This document shows positions 1-7,234 of a stretch of 30,509 bases of DNA, piece after piece (the first letter of the stretch is position 1; each line of letters opens with the position of its first letter). The DNA lies in NCBI GenBank assembly GCA_946629475.1, contig CAMOXX010000006.1, positions 1-30,509 on the forward strand. The letters are read 5' to 3'. A program made the position numbers and the translations under genes. A model generated the notes under the pieces. It saw only the letters and a list, made by a program, of their open reading frames with translations, searched no databases and was not told the DNA's origin. The stretch comes from an uncultured Blautia sp. (GTDB lineage: Bacteria; Bacillota; Clostridia; Lachnospirales; Lachnospiraceae).

Positions 1-12
1 ATAATCCAGTTT

Positions 13-27
13 TTGTGATAATCACAA
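13..27. repeat. 15-bp perfect palindrome, possible operator
   Basis: The arms TTGTGAT and ATCACAA flank a single A. The remainder of bases 1-128, downstream of rlmD, holds no recognisable gene. A second short palindrome, CCTTG-A-CAAGG, lies at 88-98. The shape recalls CRP/FNR-type sites, but no adjacent start is visible in the window, so function is unknown. Confidence 0.3.
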
Positions 28-128
28 TTTCTTCACATGCAAATCGCAGTTTCTAAACATTTTACACCCTAACTAAATCAAAAATGTCCTTGACAAGGGG
101 AGCACTTTAGTTTCAGCCCCTCTCCTCT

Positions 129-1502
129 TCAGCTATGTATCAGTAGACAGACAGTCTCGACGTGCGGTGTCTGGCAAAACTGATCCACGCAGCATGCTTT
201 TTCTATATGGTACCCCGCCTGCAGAAAGGATGGAAGGTCGCGCGCCAGACTTGTCGCCTTACAGCTGATGTAGATAATGCGTCTGACACCGTAGCTCAGG
301 ATTTTCGGAAGAGCTTTCGGATGTATACCGTCGCGGGGCGGATCCAGAATAATCAGATCCGGTTTCGTCTCCACTTCATCAAGGATCTTAAGGACATCAC
401 CGCAAAGGAAACGGCAGTTATCAATGTGATTCATCTGCGCATTCCGGCGGGCAGCCTCGACAGCCTCCTCCACAATCTCCACACCGATCACTTCTTTTGC
501 GTTCGCCGCCGCAAGCTGGGCAATTGTCCCGGTACCGCTGTAGAGATCATAAACCACCTGGTTTTCCGCTGTACCGATATACTCCCGCACTTTAGAATAA
601 AGAACCTCTGCTGCTCCGGAATTTGGCTGGAAGAAAGAGAAAGAACTGACCCGGAACCGAAGTCCCAAAAGTTCCTCGCTGAACCAGTCCTGACCCCTCA
701 GGATAATAGTTCGATCGCTCTGTACCACATCGGAGAGAGAATCATTTATAATATGAAGCACTCCGACGATCTTCCCGTCCAATTGCATACCGCACAGCCG
801 GTCAGCCAACGGCCGCAGATCGAGATGCATCTGGCTCGTAGTTACGATGTGAACGAGGATCTCTCCTGTTTTCGTGCCTTCCCTGAGAAGAAGGTGCCGC
901 AGATAACCGATATGCTGCATTTTATGATAATAGGGGATATTTCTGTCGAGGAAATACTGATGAACCGTGTTCAGAATACGCACGAAATCCGGCGGAACCA
1001 GCCTGCAGTTGTAGGCTGTCAGCACGTCATAACTGCTGCCCTTTTTGTGAAGTCCAAGCGTAAGCGGCCCGTCTTTATATGCATCCCCAAAAGAAAACTC
1101 CATTTTATTCCGGTATTCGAATTCTGACGGGCCGGCAAATATTCCTTCCCAGATGTCCGATACGTCCCCTCCGCATTCTTCCATAAACGGCAGAAGAAGA
1201 CGTTTGATCTGCTCCTCCTTCATGCTGAGCTGGTCCTCGTAGGACATTGTCTGGTACATGCAGCCCCCGCACGAGGGGAAAATCCCGCACTGCGGCTCCC
1301 TCCTCTCCAGCGGGGATTTTTCAAGGACGTCAAGAAGCCTTCCCTCACATTTTCCGCTCCTTTTTCTGCTGACAGCAAAGCGGATTTTCTGCCCCGGGAT
1401 TCCGTTTTTCACGATAAACTCCGTATCACCGGATCTAACAACTCCACGATTCGGGTAATCGACCCGTTCGATCACCCCTTCAAGAATATCACCCTTCTTC
1501 AC
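129..1502 (-). CDS. rlmD: 23S rRNA (uracil-5-)-methyltransferase, RlmD/RumA family
   Basis: SAM-dependent RNA m5U methyltransferase of the TrmA/RlmC/RlmD family, acting on 23S rRNA. From the GTG start it is 457 aa. It has an N-terminal TRAM-like region, iron-sulfur cysteines C72-x5-C78-x2-C81 plus C166, the SAM motif DLYSGTGTI near residue 320, DPPRDG near 387, the catalytic cysteine C414 in SCKATSLARDL, and a terminal HVETVCLL motif. I chose GTG at 1502 because it overlaps the upstream lipoprotein stop as GTGA and follows GGAGG. A longer TTG start at 1535 exists but has no better signal. The loop after the catalytic Cys usually reads SCNP or SCKP, so the alanine here is slightly unusual. Which uridine is methylated (747 or 1939 in E. 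coli numbering) cannot be decided from sequence alone. Confidence 0.9.
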   Translation of the reverse strand: MKKGDILEGVIERVDYPNRGVVRSGDTEFIVKNGIPGQKIRFAVSRKRSGKCEGRLLDVLEKSPLERREPQCGIFPSCGGCMYQTMSYEDQLSMKEEQIKRLLLPFMEECGGDVSDIWEGIFAGPSEFEYRNKMEFSFGDAYKDGPLTLGLHKKGSSYDVLTAYNCRLVPPDFVRILNTVHQYFLDRNIPYYHKMQHIGYLRHLLLREGTKTGEILVHIVTTSQMHLDLRPLADRLCGMQLDGKIVGVLHIINDSLSDVVQSDRTIILRGQDWFSEELLGLRFRVSSFSFFQPNSGAAEVLYSKVREYIGTAENQVVYDLYSGTGTIAQLAAANAKEVIGVEIVEEAVEAARRNAQMNHIDNCRFLCGDVLKILDEVETKPDLIILDPPRDGIHPKALPKILSYGVRRIIYISCKATSLARDLPSFLQAGYHIEKACCVDQFCQTPHVETVCLLIHS

Positions 1503-2005
1503 GATTCCTCCGATGCCTCTCTGATCACCTTCCAAAGGCTTCCGTCAGATTCTATAACATAGTTCTGGCTGCTCAGCCGGATTGTACTGACCGAAGTGAA
1601 ATTGTACCTGCAGGTATCGCCGGAAGCCAGTTCCAATTCAATATAGAAAGGAGTTTCCTCTGAATGGTCATGGGAATTACCCATGATGATCGTATTGCTG
1701 AGCGCGAAATATACCTTCTGTATCATATCCGGATCATCAGAAACAAATTCCGGCGTCTTCTCATCCACCTTCAGATTCTCTCCGTAAGCCCAGCGCACCT
1801 TTACCGGGTATATCCCCTTTTTCCCGTCGTTTACCATCCTGGAGGTTACATCCCTCTGATCAAAGTTGAAAAGGAACCCGGCAATCTCATTATCAACCCC
1901 GAGGCTGCTGTATTTTTCATCATCGGTCACTGAGCATCCCGCTGATGTCATAATCAGCAGAAAAAGAAGCCCTGTTCCAATAATCCGGCTTAAAACCCTG
2001 CGCAT
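1499..2005 (-). CDS. Predicted lipoprotein of unknown function
   Basis: The 168-aa product begins with a lipoprotein signal: positive MRRVLSR, a hydrophobic stretch, then SAGC with the lipobox cysteine at residue 24. It should be diacylglyceryl-modified by Lgt (encoded in this window) and anchored outside the membrane. The remaining ~145 residues are soluble, with no domain I recognise. An AAAGGAG site lies 12 nt before the ATG. Its TGA stop overlaps the rlmD GTG start, suggesting translational coupling. A terminator-like hairpin lies just upstream, so it may be expressed by read-through or from an unseen promoter. Confidence 0.8.
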   Translation of the reverse strand: MRRVLSRIIGTGLLFLLIMTSAGCSVTDDEKYSSLGVDNEIAGFLFNFDQRDVTSRMVNDGKKGIYPVKVRWAYGENLKVDEKTPEFVSDDPDMIQKVYFALSNTIIMGNSHDHSEETPFYIELELASGDTCRYNFTSVSTIRLSSQNYVIESDGSLWKVIREASEES

Positions 2006-2025
2006 ATTGTTCTGTCTCCTTTCGG

Positions 2026-2054
2026 AAAAATAGCCCCGGTTGCTCCGGAGCTAT
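2026..2054 (-). terminator. Intrinsic terminator or attenuator hairpin
   Basis: Read on the minus strand, ATAGCTCCGG and CCGGGGCTAT form a 10-bp stem with one G-U pair and a 5-nt loop, followed by TTTTT. It lies after the small membrane protein gene and only about 20 nt before the lipoprotein ribosome binding site. Confidence 0.7.
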
Positions 2055-2076
2055 AATCATGTGTTTCCGATATCTG

Positions 2077-2325
2077 TTATTTCTCGCTCTCATCCTCAAA
2101 ATAATCTTCGAAGTCCTCATCGAGGTCATCCTCGAAGTCCTCCAGATAGTCAGGAGTAAAGAAACGGTATACTGCAATGGCAATCGCAGCGACAGCAAGC
2201 ACTGCTGCAACAATGCAGAGGATGATCAGGACTCTTTTTTTCTTTTCCTCACACAATTTTTCCCTGATATCAATCGCAGCAAGCAAATCGACCAGTTTTT
2301 TTCTCATTGTCAGCATGTTTATCAT
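2077..2325 (-). CDS. Small single-pass membrane protein with acidic tail
   Basis: I place the start at the ATG at 2325 (82 aa), 9 nt after AAAGGAAGG; the frame stays open further upstream but without a ribosome binding site. The N-terminal ~30 residues are charged and probably helical (MRKKLVDLLAAIDIREK). A transmembrane helix runs about 32-53, then a strongly acidic Asp/Glu/Phe/Tyr-rich tail. There are no catalytic motifs and I do not recognise the family. It lies between pcrA and the lipoprotein/rlmD pair, with its own extended -10 promoter. Unknown function. Confidence 0.65.
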   Translation of the reverse strand: MINMLTMRKKLVDLLAAIDIREKLCEEKKKRVLIILCIVAAVLAVAAIAIAVYRFFTPDYLEDFEDDLDEDFEDYFEDESEK

Positions 2326-2421
2326 CTGCAGGTACCTTCCTTTCGTGTTGTTTGAGTGTGTTCTGCTCATAAGCACTGCCGAAAAATGCATGTCAGAACC
2401 GTCATTGCACTTTCTTTTTAT

Positions 2422-2431
2422 AGTATACCAT
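2422..2431 (-). promoter_or_regulatory. Extended -10 promoter for the small membrane protein gene
   Basis: On the minus strand TG-G-TATACT forms an extended -10 element about 100 nt before the ATG at 2325. No good -35 is seen at 16-18 nt, which is tolerated in extended -10 promoters. Confidence 0.5.
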
Positions 2432-2495
2432 GTTACTCGGATGAAATCCATAAAAACAAATGCAATTCGAACAATTTTTCTCTGATTTTTCCGCC

Positions 2496-4739
2496 TCAGA
2501 TTTTTTTCAGTCTGGCAAATCCGGCAAACATTTTTTTGACTCCAAACCGGTCAAAGTCCACTGTCACCTCGTAGTCCCTGCCGCCTTCTTTGATATCCGT
2601 CACGATTCCGACGCCGAACTTTACGTGCCTGACCGTATCCCCTGTACCGTACTCCAGAGGCTCTGCATGATTCACCGAAGTCTGAGCTCTCGGCCTGCTC
2701 TCCTGCATATAGGGTTTTGCCCGGAAAGCCTCCTTCATTCTGGAATAAACACTGTCGCCCTGCAGCATTTTTTCCCTGTCCGGCTTTTTCTCCTGCACTG
2801 CGTAGCCCAAATCGACCAGTTCTCTCGGGATCTCGCGGACGAACTGTGATACATTGTGAAACTGTACTTCACCGCGGAGCATTCTCTGCCGGGCACAGGT
2901 AAGGGTAACGCTTTTCATTCCCCTGGTGATCCCAACATACATCAGGCGGCGCTCCTCCTGAAGAGCAGAATCACTCTCGCTCCGGTATATCGCACTGCCG
3001 CCCGGAAACAGTCCATCCTCCATGCCTGTGATAAACACATAAGGAAATTCCAGTCCCTTGGCACTGTGCAGAGTCATAAGAAGGGTATAATCACTGGCGT
3101 TGTCCAGAGTGTCAATATCTGCCACCAGAGCCACTTCCTCCAGAAAGCCGGAGAGAGTCGCCTGCCCTCCCCTCTCAGCCATCGCGTCCTGATAAGCCTG
3201 CACTTTTGTGATCAGTTCGTCGATATTCTCAAGCCTTGCTTTTGCTTCGTCGGTGTTCTCTTTTTCAAGATCTGCCGCATAGCCCGTAGAATCAATGACG
3301 TCCTCCAGAAGCTCCCTCACTGTCAGAACCTCTGCTTTTGTCCGGAGAGCCATGATAAACGTCACAAAGGAGTCGATCTTTGGCAGGCTCCTTTTCACTG
3401 CAGGGATCTCCTCGGCGACGCGGAGGGCATCAAAAAAGCTGACCTGCATGTCGTCCGCATATTCCTGCACCCTTCCCTGCGTTGTATCTCCGATTCCACG
3501 CTTCGGGACATTCAGGATTCTCCTGACTGACACGTCATCCTTCGCATTATCGATCGTACGCAGGTAAGCCAGAAGGTCCTTGATCTCCTTTCGGGAATAG
3601 AAATTGATGCCGCCCACAATTTTGTAGGGAATGCCGGCTACCAGAAGCTTTTCCTCAAACAGACGGGACTGGGCATTGGTACGGTAGAGGACAGCACAGT
3701 CCCGGTACCCTGCCCTCCCCTCCCGATGCAGCTTTTCAATCTCGCCGACAACATATTCCGCCTCCTCAAACCCATTCAGAAACTGGCGGAAATGAATTTT
3801 ATCTCCTTCTTCGTTTTCCGTCCAGAGGCGCTTTTCCTTGCGTTCCGTGTTGTTGGCGATTACATGGTTGGCCGCCTCCAGAATATTCTGCGTTGAGCGG
3901 TAATTCTGCTCAAGCCGCACAACCTTCGCATCCGGGAAAATCTGTTCAAATTCCAGGATATTCCGGATATCCGCTCCCCGGAACCGGTAGATCGACTGGT
4001 CATCATCGCCCACCACGCAAAGGTTCCGGTATTTTTCGGCAAGAAGGCTGACCAGCCGGAACTGGGCATAGTTTGTATCCTGATACTCATCGACACAGAT
4101 ATAGCGGAATCTCTCCTGATAGTAATCCAGAACCTGCGGATGCTTTTCGAACAGTTCTACCGTCCGCATAATCAGATCGTCAAAATCAAGAGCATTGTTC
4201 TTCCGGAGCTGAGCCTGGTATTCTCTGTAGACTGCGGCAGTTTTCTTTTCATTGAAGTCATACGCTTCCTTCTCCGCATCCTCCGGGGTATAAAGCTTAT
4301 CCTTATAGTGGGATATTTCCGCCATAAGGGCCTTCTCTTTAAAAACCTTTGTATCAACATTCAGCTTCCTGCAGACTTCTTTTATGACGGTCTTCTGATC
4401 ATCCGTATCATAAATAGCGAAATGATTGTCAAATCCCAGAAAATCAATGTGGCGTCTCAGTATTCTGACGCACGCGGAATGGAAGGTGGAAACCCAGACG
4501 GCTTCCCTGCCTGTTCCGACGATCCGGTCGACTCTCTGCCTCATTTCATCCGCCGCTTTATTGGTAAATGTGATTGCCAGGATATTCCACGGACTGACTC
4601 CCGATTCGATCAGATACGCGATCCGGTGTGTCAGAACCCTCGTTTTACCGGATCCTGCCCCGGCCAGGATCAGCAGAGGACCCTCTGTATGGAGAACAGC
4701 CTCCTGCTGGGGCTGATTGAGTGTTTCATATGAACTCAT
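2496..4739 (-). CDS. pcrA: ATP-dependent DNA helicase PcrA/UvrD, superfamily 1
   Basis: A 3'-5' SF1A helicase acting in nucleotide excision repair, plasmid rolling-circle replication and removal of RNA polymerase or RecA from DNA. The 747-aa protein is full length for PcrA. It has the Q-motif LNQPQQEAV at 8-16, Walker A AGAGSGKT at 26-33, DEYQDT at 217-222, motif III GDDDQSIYRFRGA at 244-256, motif V TLHSAKGLEFPYVF, motif VI YVGITRG, and a C-terminal Tudor-like segment (VRHVKFGVGIV) typical of PcrA for RNA polymerase contact. Motif VI reads ITRGMK rather than the common ITRAKK. The ATG is preceded by AAAGGAG at 12 nt. No ligA lies downstream, unlike the B. subtilis pcrB-pcrA-ligA order. Confidence 0.96.
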   Translation of the reverse strand: MSSYETLNQPQQEAVLHTEGPLLILAGAGSGKTRVLTHRIAYLIESGVSPWNILAITFTNKAADEMRQRVDRIVGTGREAVWVSTFHSACVRILRRHIDFLGFDNHFAIYDTDDQKTVIKEVCRKLNVDTKVFKEKALMAEISHYKDKLYTPEDAEKEAYDFNEKKTAAVYREYQAQLRKNNALDFDDLIMRTVELFEKHPQVLDYYQERFRYICVDEYQDTNYAQFRLVSLLAEKYRNLCVVGDDDQSIYRFRGADIRNILEFEQIFPDAKVVRLEQNYRSTQNILEAANHVIANNTERKEKRLWTENEEGDKIHFRQFLNGFEEAEYVVGEIEKLHREGRAGYRDCAVLYRTNAQSRLFEEKLLVAGIPYKIVGGINFYSRKEIKDLLAYLRTIDNAKDDVSVRRILNVPKRGIGDTTQGRVQEYADDMQVSFFDALRVAEEIPAVKRSLPKIDSFVTFIMALRTKAEVLTVRELLEDVIDSTGYAADLEKENTDEAKARLENIDELITKVQAYQDAMAERGGQATLSGFLEEVALVADIDTLDNASDYTLLMTLHSAKGLEFPYVFITGMEDGLFPGGSAIYRSESDSALQEERRLMYVGITRGMKSVTLTCARQRMLRGEVQFHNVSQFVREIPRELVDLGYAVQEKKPDREKMLQGDSVYSRMKEAFRAKPYMQESRPRAQTSVNHAEPLEYGTGDTVRHVKFGVGIVTDIKEGGRDYEVTVDFDRFGVKKMFAGFARLKKI

Positions 4740-4807
4740 GTTTGTTTGCTGCTCCTTTATCCTTTTCTCTGATTTTCAGCTGCAAAGCACCCTCCTGTTT
4801 TCCATAA

Positions 4808-4861
4808 CCGGGCGGTATTCATACGGATGTTCAGCCCGGCTCTGTCATCAGAGACTCCAAA
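4808..4861 (-). other. Stem-loops in the pcrA 5' region
   Basis: CCGGGC (4808-4813) and GCCCGG (4834-4839) can pair over a 20-nt loop, and CTCTG/CAGAG forms a second small hairpin next to it (about 4841-4854). No T-run follows either and I recognise no riboswitch. No convincing pcrA promoter was found in 4740-4867. Confidence 0.25.
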
Positions 4862-4867
4862 AAACCA

Positions 4868-4896
4868 TTTACAACCTGTATCCGACACTTTATAAT
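4868..4896 (+). promoter_or_regulatory. Sigma-A type promoter of the DUF1836 gene
   Basis: TTTACA at 4868-4873 and TATAAT at 4891-4896 are separated by exactly 17 nt. The expected transcript would carry a leader of about 50 nt before the ATG at 4953. Confidence 0.85.
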
Positions 4897-4952
4897 ATAT
4901 GGGAATCGATTTGCTGATTTTTTGCATGTTTATGAAACAGAAAGGAACTTGC

Positions 4953-5543
4953 ATGACAGACGAAAAAAAAGAAATGTTCCGGCAGATAATGGACGTCCTC
5001 AAAGGAATTGACTATATTGAGCCCTCTGATCTGCCGAACATCAATTTATATATGGATCAGGTTACCACGTTCATGGAGGAACAGCTCGCCGCGACCAAGC
5101 GCCACAGCGATGATAAAATTCTGACCAAAACCATGATCAACAATTATGCTAAAAATAAGCTGCTCCCCCCTCCCGATAAAAAAAGATACTCAAAAGAGCA
5201 TCTTCTTATGCTCATTTTTATTTACTATTTTAAGAATTTCCTCTCGATCAGCGATATTCAGACGCTCACCGAACCGATTACTGAAAAATACTTTCAATCG
5301 GACAACGGCCACGACATGACTTACATCTATGAGGAAGTGTTCCGATCAATCAAAGACCAGTCCTCCTACCTTCAGAAGGATCTTCTGAAGAGATACAATA
5401 TGGCAGATGAAACCTTCAAGGATGCGCCGGAGGAGGATCAGGCCTTTCTCCGGGCATTCTCCTTTATCTGCCTGTTAAGCTTTGATATCTACATGAAAAA
5501 GATTATGGTAGAAAGACTGATCGATGCTCTGAAAAAACCTTAA
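4953..5543 (+). CDS. DUF1836 domain protein, putative regulator
   Basis: 196 aa from the ATG at 4953, which follows AGAAAGGAA by 5 nt; the frame stays open 18 codons further, but that part lies before the ribosome binding site. The segment LTKTMINNYAKNKLLPPP-KKRYSKEHL (about 68-95) resembles the winged-helix/MerR-like start of DUF1836 proteins such as B. subtilis YkrK-type regulators, where a helix-turn-helix is followed by an all-helical region. No membrane segment or signal peptide. The ligand and targets are unknown. It is transcribed away from pcrA, and its TAA stop shares the TTAA tetramer with the stop of the convergent yerC gene. Confidence 0.8.
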   Translation: MTDEKKEMFRQIMDVLKGIDYIEPSDLPNINLYMDQVTTFMEEQLAATKRHSDDKILTKTMINNYAKNKLLPPPDKKRYSKEHLLMLIFIYYFKNFLSISDIQTLTEPITEKYFQSDNGHDMTYIYEEVFRSIKDQSSYLQKDLLKRYNMADETFKDAPEEDQAFLRAFSFICLLSFDIYMKKIMVERLIDALKKP

Positions 5544-5836
5544 TCACTTTTTTTATTCATCCTGGCAAAGACCATCTCGTATCCGTCATTCCCGTAATTC
5601 AGGGAACGGTTGACACGGCTGATGGTCGCCGTGGATGCTCCCGTCTTTTCGGAGATATCCAGATATGTACGTTTTTCGGTCAGCATCCTTGCCACTTCAA
5701 ACCTCTGGGACAGGGACAGCAGTTCATTGATGGTGCAAACATCCTCAAAAAAAGTATAGCATTCCTCTTTGTTCTCCAGGCAGAGAATAGCCTCGAAGAG
5801 ATGGTCAACCGCCTCTGTTCTAATTGTTTTGCTCAT
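5540..5836 (-). CDS. yerC: YerC/YecD family TrpR-related DNA-binding protein
   Basis: The 98-aa product matches the YerC/YecD family, small helical proteins sharing the TrpR DNA-binding fold. The helix-turn-helix lies about 54-79: RTYLDISEKTGASTATISRVNRSL, preceded by the helix LLSLSQRFEVARML. It lacks the rest of the TrpR tryptophan pocket context, so the effector is unknown. ATG follows AAGGAG at 7 nt. It has its own promoter, diverging from the DUF624 gene, and converges on the DUF1836 gene. Confidence 0.88.
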   Translation of the reverse strand: MSKTIRTEAVDHLFEAILCLENKEECYTFFEDVCTINELLSLSQRFEVARMLTEKRTYLDISEKTGASTATISRVNRSLNYGNDGYEMVFARMNKKSD

Positions 5837-5875
5837 CGTTTGCTCTCCTTAAGATTATCGTTAGGTTATATCAGC

Positions 5876-5904
5876 ATTTTAACACGCTAAATTGTGAAAA
5901 GCAA
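5876..5904 (-). promoter_or_regulatory. Promoter of yerC
   Basis: On the minus strand TTGCTT and TAAAAT are separated by 17 nt, giving a leader of about 35 nt before the yerC ATG. Confidence 0.6.
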
Positions 5905-5909
5905 GAGCC

Positions 5910-5937
5910 TTTACTTTTTTTGATTTTTTGTTATACT
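5910..5937 (+). promoter_or_regulatory. Promoter of the DUF624-DUF4364 pair
   Basis: TTTACT at 5910-5915 and TATACT at 5932-5937 are 16 nt apart, with a T-rich spacer. It is arranged back to back with the yerC promoter, the two -35 boxes lying about 5 bp apart, so the two could be co-regulated. Confidence 0.6.
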
Positions 5938-5973
5938 ATTATTCATATTTCAATACAGGAACGGAGAATCACT

Positions 5974-6675
5974 ATGAGCAGCTTTTTCAATATGGATAAT
6001 CCTTTTTTCAGGTTTATGAGCAGAGTCGCGGATCTGATGATCCTGAACATCATTTTTATTGTCTGCTGTATCCCTGTCGTAACAATCGGTCCGGCACTCA
6101 CCGGAATGTTCTACACGACTCTCAAAATGGTACGGAATGAGGAATCCTATATCGTGCGGGGCTTTTTCCACTCATTCAAGGAAAACCTCAGGCAGGGAAT
6201 CATCATTAACCTGATTATGATCGCTGCCGGGGTCCTGCTTTATTTTGACCGTCAGATTGTGCGCAGCAGCATCGGCGGTACCGCCGGAAGCGTGATGCTC
6301 GTCGTTTTCGGAGCCATGGCCGTCTTTTACCTGATGATTTTTATCTATATTTACCCTGTGCTTGCGCGTTTTTACAATACAATCAAAAATACGTTCATCA
6401 ACTCGCTGCTGATGTCGATCCGCCATCTTCCCTACACGTTCCTGATGATCATCGTCACCATTCTGCCTTTCGGTATTCTGTTTCTGCCCGAAGGCATGGC
6501 AGCTGTTCAGTCGATTCTGATGCTTTTGATGATTCTGATGGGTTTTGCGGCAATCGCATACTGCAATTCCTTCTTCCTCGTGAAGATTTTTGATAATTAC
6601 ATGCCGAAGGAAGAAGAAAGCGAAGCCCAGCAGGCGGACGAAACGCCGGAAGATACCAGTGAAACCAGTATATAG
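5974..6675 (+). CDS. YesL family (DUF624) membrane protein
   Basis: 233 aa from the ATG at 5974, chosen for the GGAACGGAG site upstream and the family-typical N-terminus ending MSRVADLMILNIIFIVCCIPVVTIGPA. About five transmembrane helices are visible (roughly 19-43, 76-92, 105-127, 150-170, 178-200), followed by an acidic cytoplasmic tail rich in Glu, Asp and Thr. DUF624/YesL proteins often neighbour sugar ABC transporters, but none is present here and the molecular role is unknown. Followed after 30 nt by the DUF4364 gene, probably co-transcribed. Confidence 0.85.
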   Translation: MSSFFNMDNPFFRFMSRVADLMILNIIFIVCCIPVVTIGPALTGMFYTTLKMVRNEESYIVRGFFHSFKENLRQGIIINLIMIAAGVLLYFDRQIVRSSIGGTAGSVMLVVFGAMAVFYLMIFIYIYPVLARFYNTIKNTFINSLLMSIRHLPYTFLMIIVTILPFGILFLPEGMAAVQSILMLLMILMGFAAIAYCNSFFLVKIFDNYMPKEEESEAQQADETPEDTSETSI

Positions 6676-6705
6676 CAGATAACAATCTTACAGGAGTGTT
6701 TTTAC

Positions 6706-7218
6706 TTGGAGAGCAAATTAGTCAGGGATAAAGTGATTATCCTTTATATTCTTCACTATTCCGGGAGAGAGATGAGCAATTCAGAGCTTTCGGAGATGAT
6801 CCTGGAAATGGATGATATGGATTACTTTCGCATTCAGGAAGCCCTTAGCGATCTCGCTGACGGTGCTCTTGTCAGCACCCGGCAGACACCCGGGACAACA
6901 TTCTACCAGATCACGGAGGAAGGCGTCACAACCCTCAACAGCCTCAAAAACGAAATCCACAGGGAACGGCTGAAAAAGCTTGATCTGCTTCTGGGAAAAA
7001 GTCCCGAGCTGGACAGCGAACGGCTGAGAGCTCTCGCGGAGTATTACCGGACTCCCGACGGGCGGTTCGCCGTCAGATGCCGTATTCTGAGGGAGCATTC
7101 CGTTCAGATGGAGTTTACGATTCCTGCCCCGTCGGAGGAGGCCGCCAGAACCATCTGCCTGAACTGGCCCCAGAAAAGTGAAGTGCTGTACGAAAAAATA
7201 ATGGAGGAGCTCATGTGA
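6706..7218 (+). CDS. DUF4364 family protein with N-terminal winged helix
   Basis: 170 aa from a TTG start 7 nt after CAGGAGTG. The N-terminal ~85 residues look like a winged helix (SNSELSEMILEMDDMDYFRIQEALSDLADGALV, then a wing ending YQITEEGVTTL), as in PadR/MarR-type regulators; the C-terminal half is an alpha/beta segment (FAVRCRILREHSVQMEFTIPAPSEEAA). This matches DUF4364, widespread in clostridia, function not established. Its last codons converge on rarA with an 8-nt overlap, and its TGA stop sits inside a terminator stem. Confidence 0.8.
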   Translation: MESKLVRDKVIILYILHYSGREMSNSELSEMILEMDDMDYFRIQEALSDLADGALVSTRQTPGTTFYQITEEGVTTLNSLKNEIHRERLKKLDLLLGKSPELDSERLRALAEYYRTPDGRFAVRCRILREHSVQMEFTIPAPSEEAARTICLNWPQKSEVLYEKIMEELM

Positions 7219-7234
7219 GCCCCTCCTTTTTTTT
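7193..7234. terminator. Bidirectional intrinsic terminator inside two converging gene ends
   Basis: GGAGG-a-GCTCA (7203-7213) pairs with TGAGC-c-CCTCC (7216-7226) across a 2-nt gap (functionally a loop of at least 4), followed on the plus strand by eight T. On the minus strand the same stem is followed by ATTATTTTTT. It therefore can end both the DUF624-DUF4364 transcript and the long leftward rarA transcript. Confidence 0.85.

Noticed and set aside
162..1127. Long open frame (321 codons) on the plus strand
   Set aside because: It is antisense to rlmD, which has full family motifs; the translation has no recognisable domain and no ribosome binding site.
2856..3530. Plus-strand open frame of 224 codons
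   Set aside because: Lies wholly within pcrA in another frame and encodes no recognisable protein.
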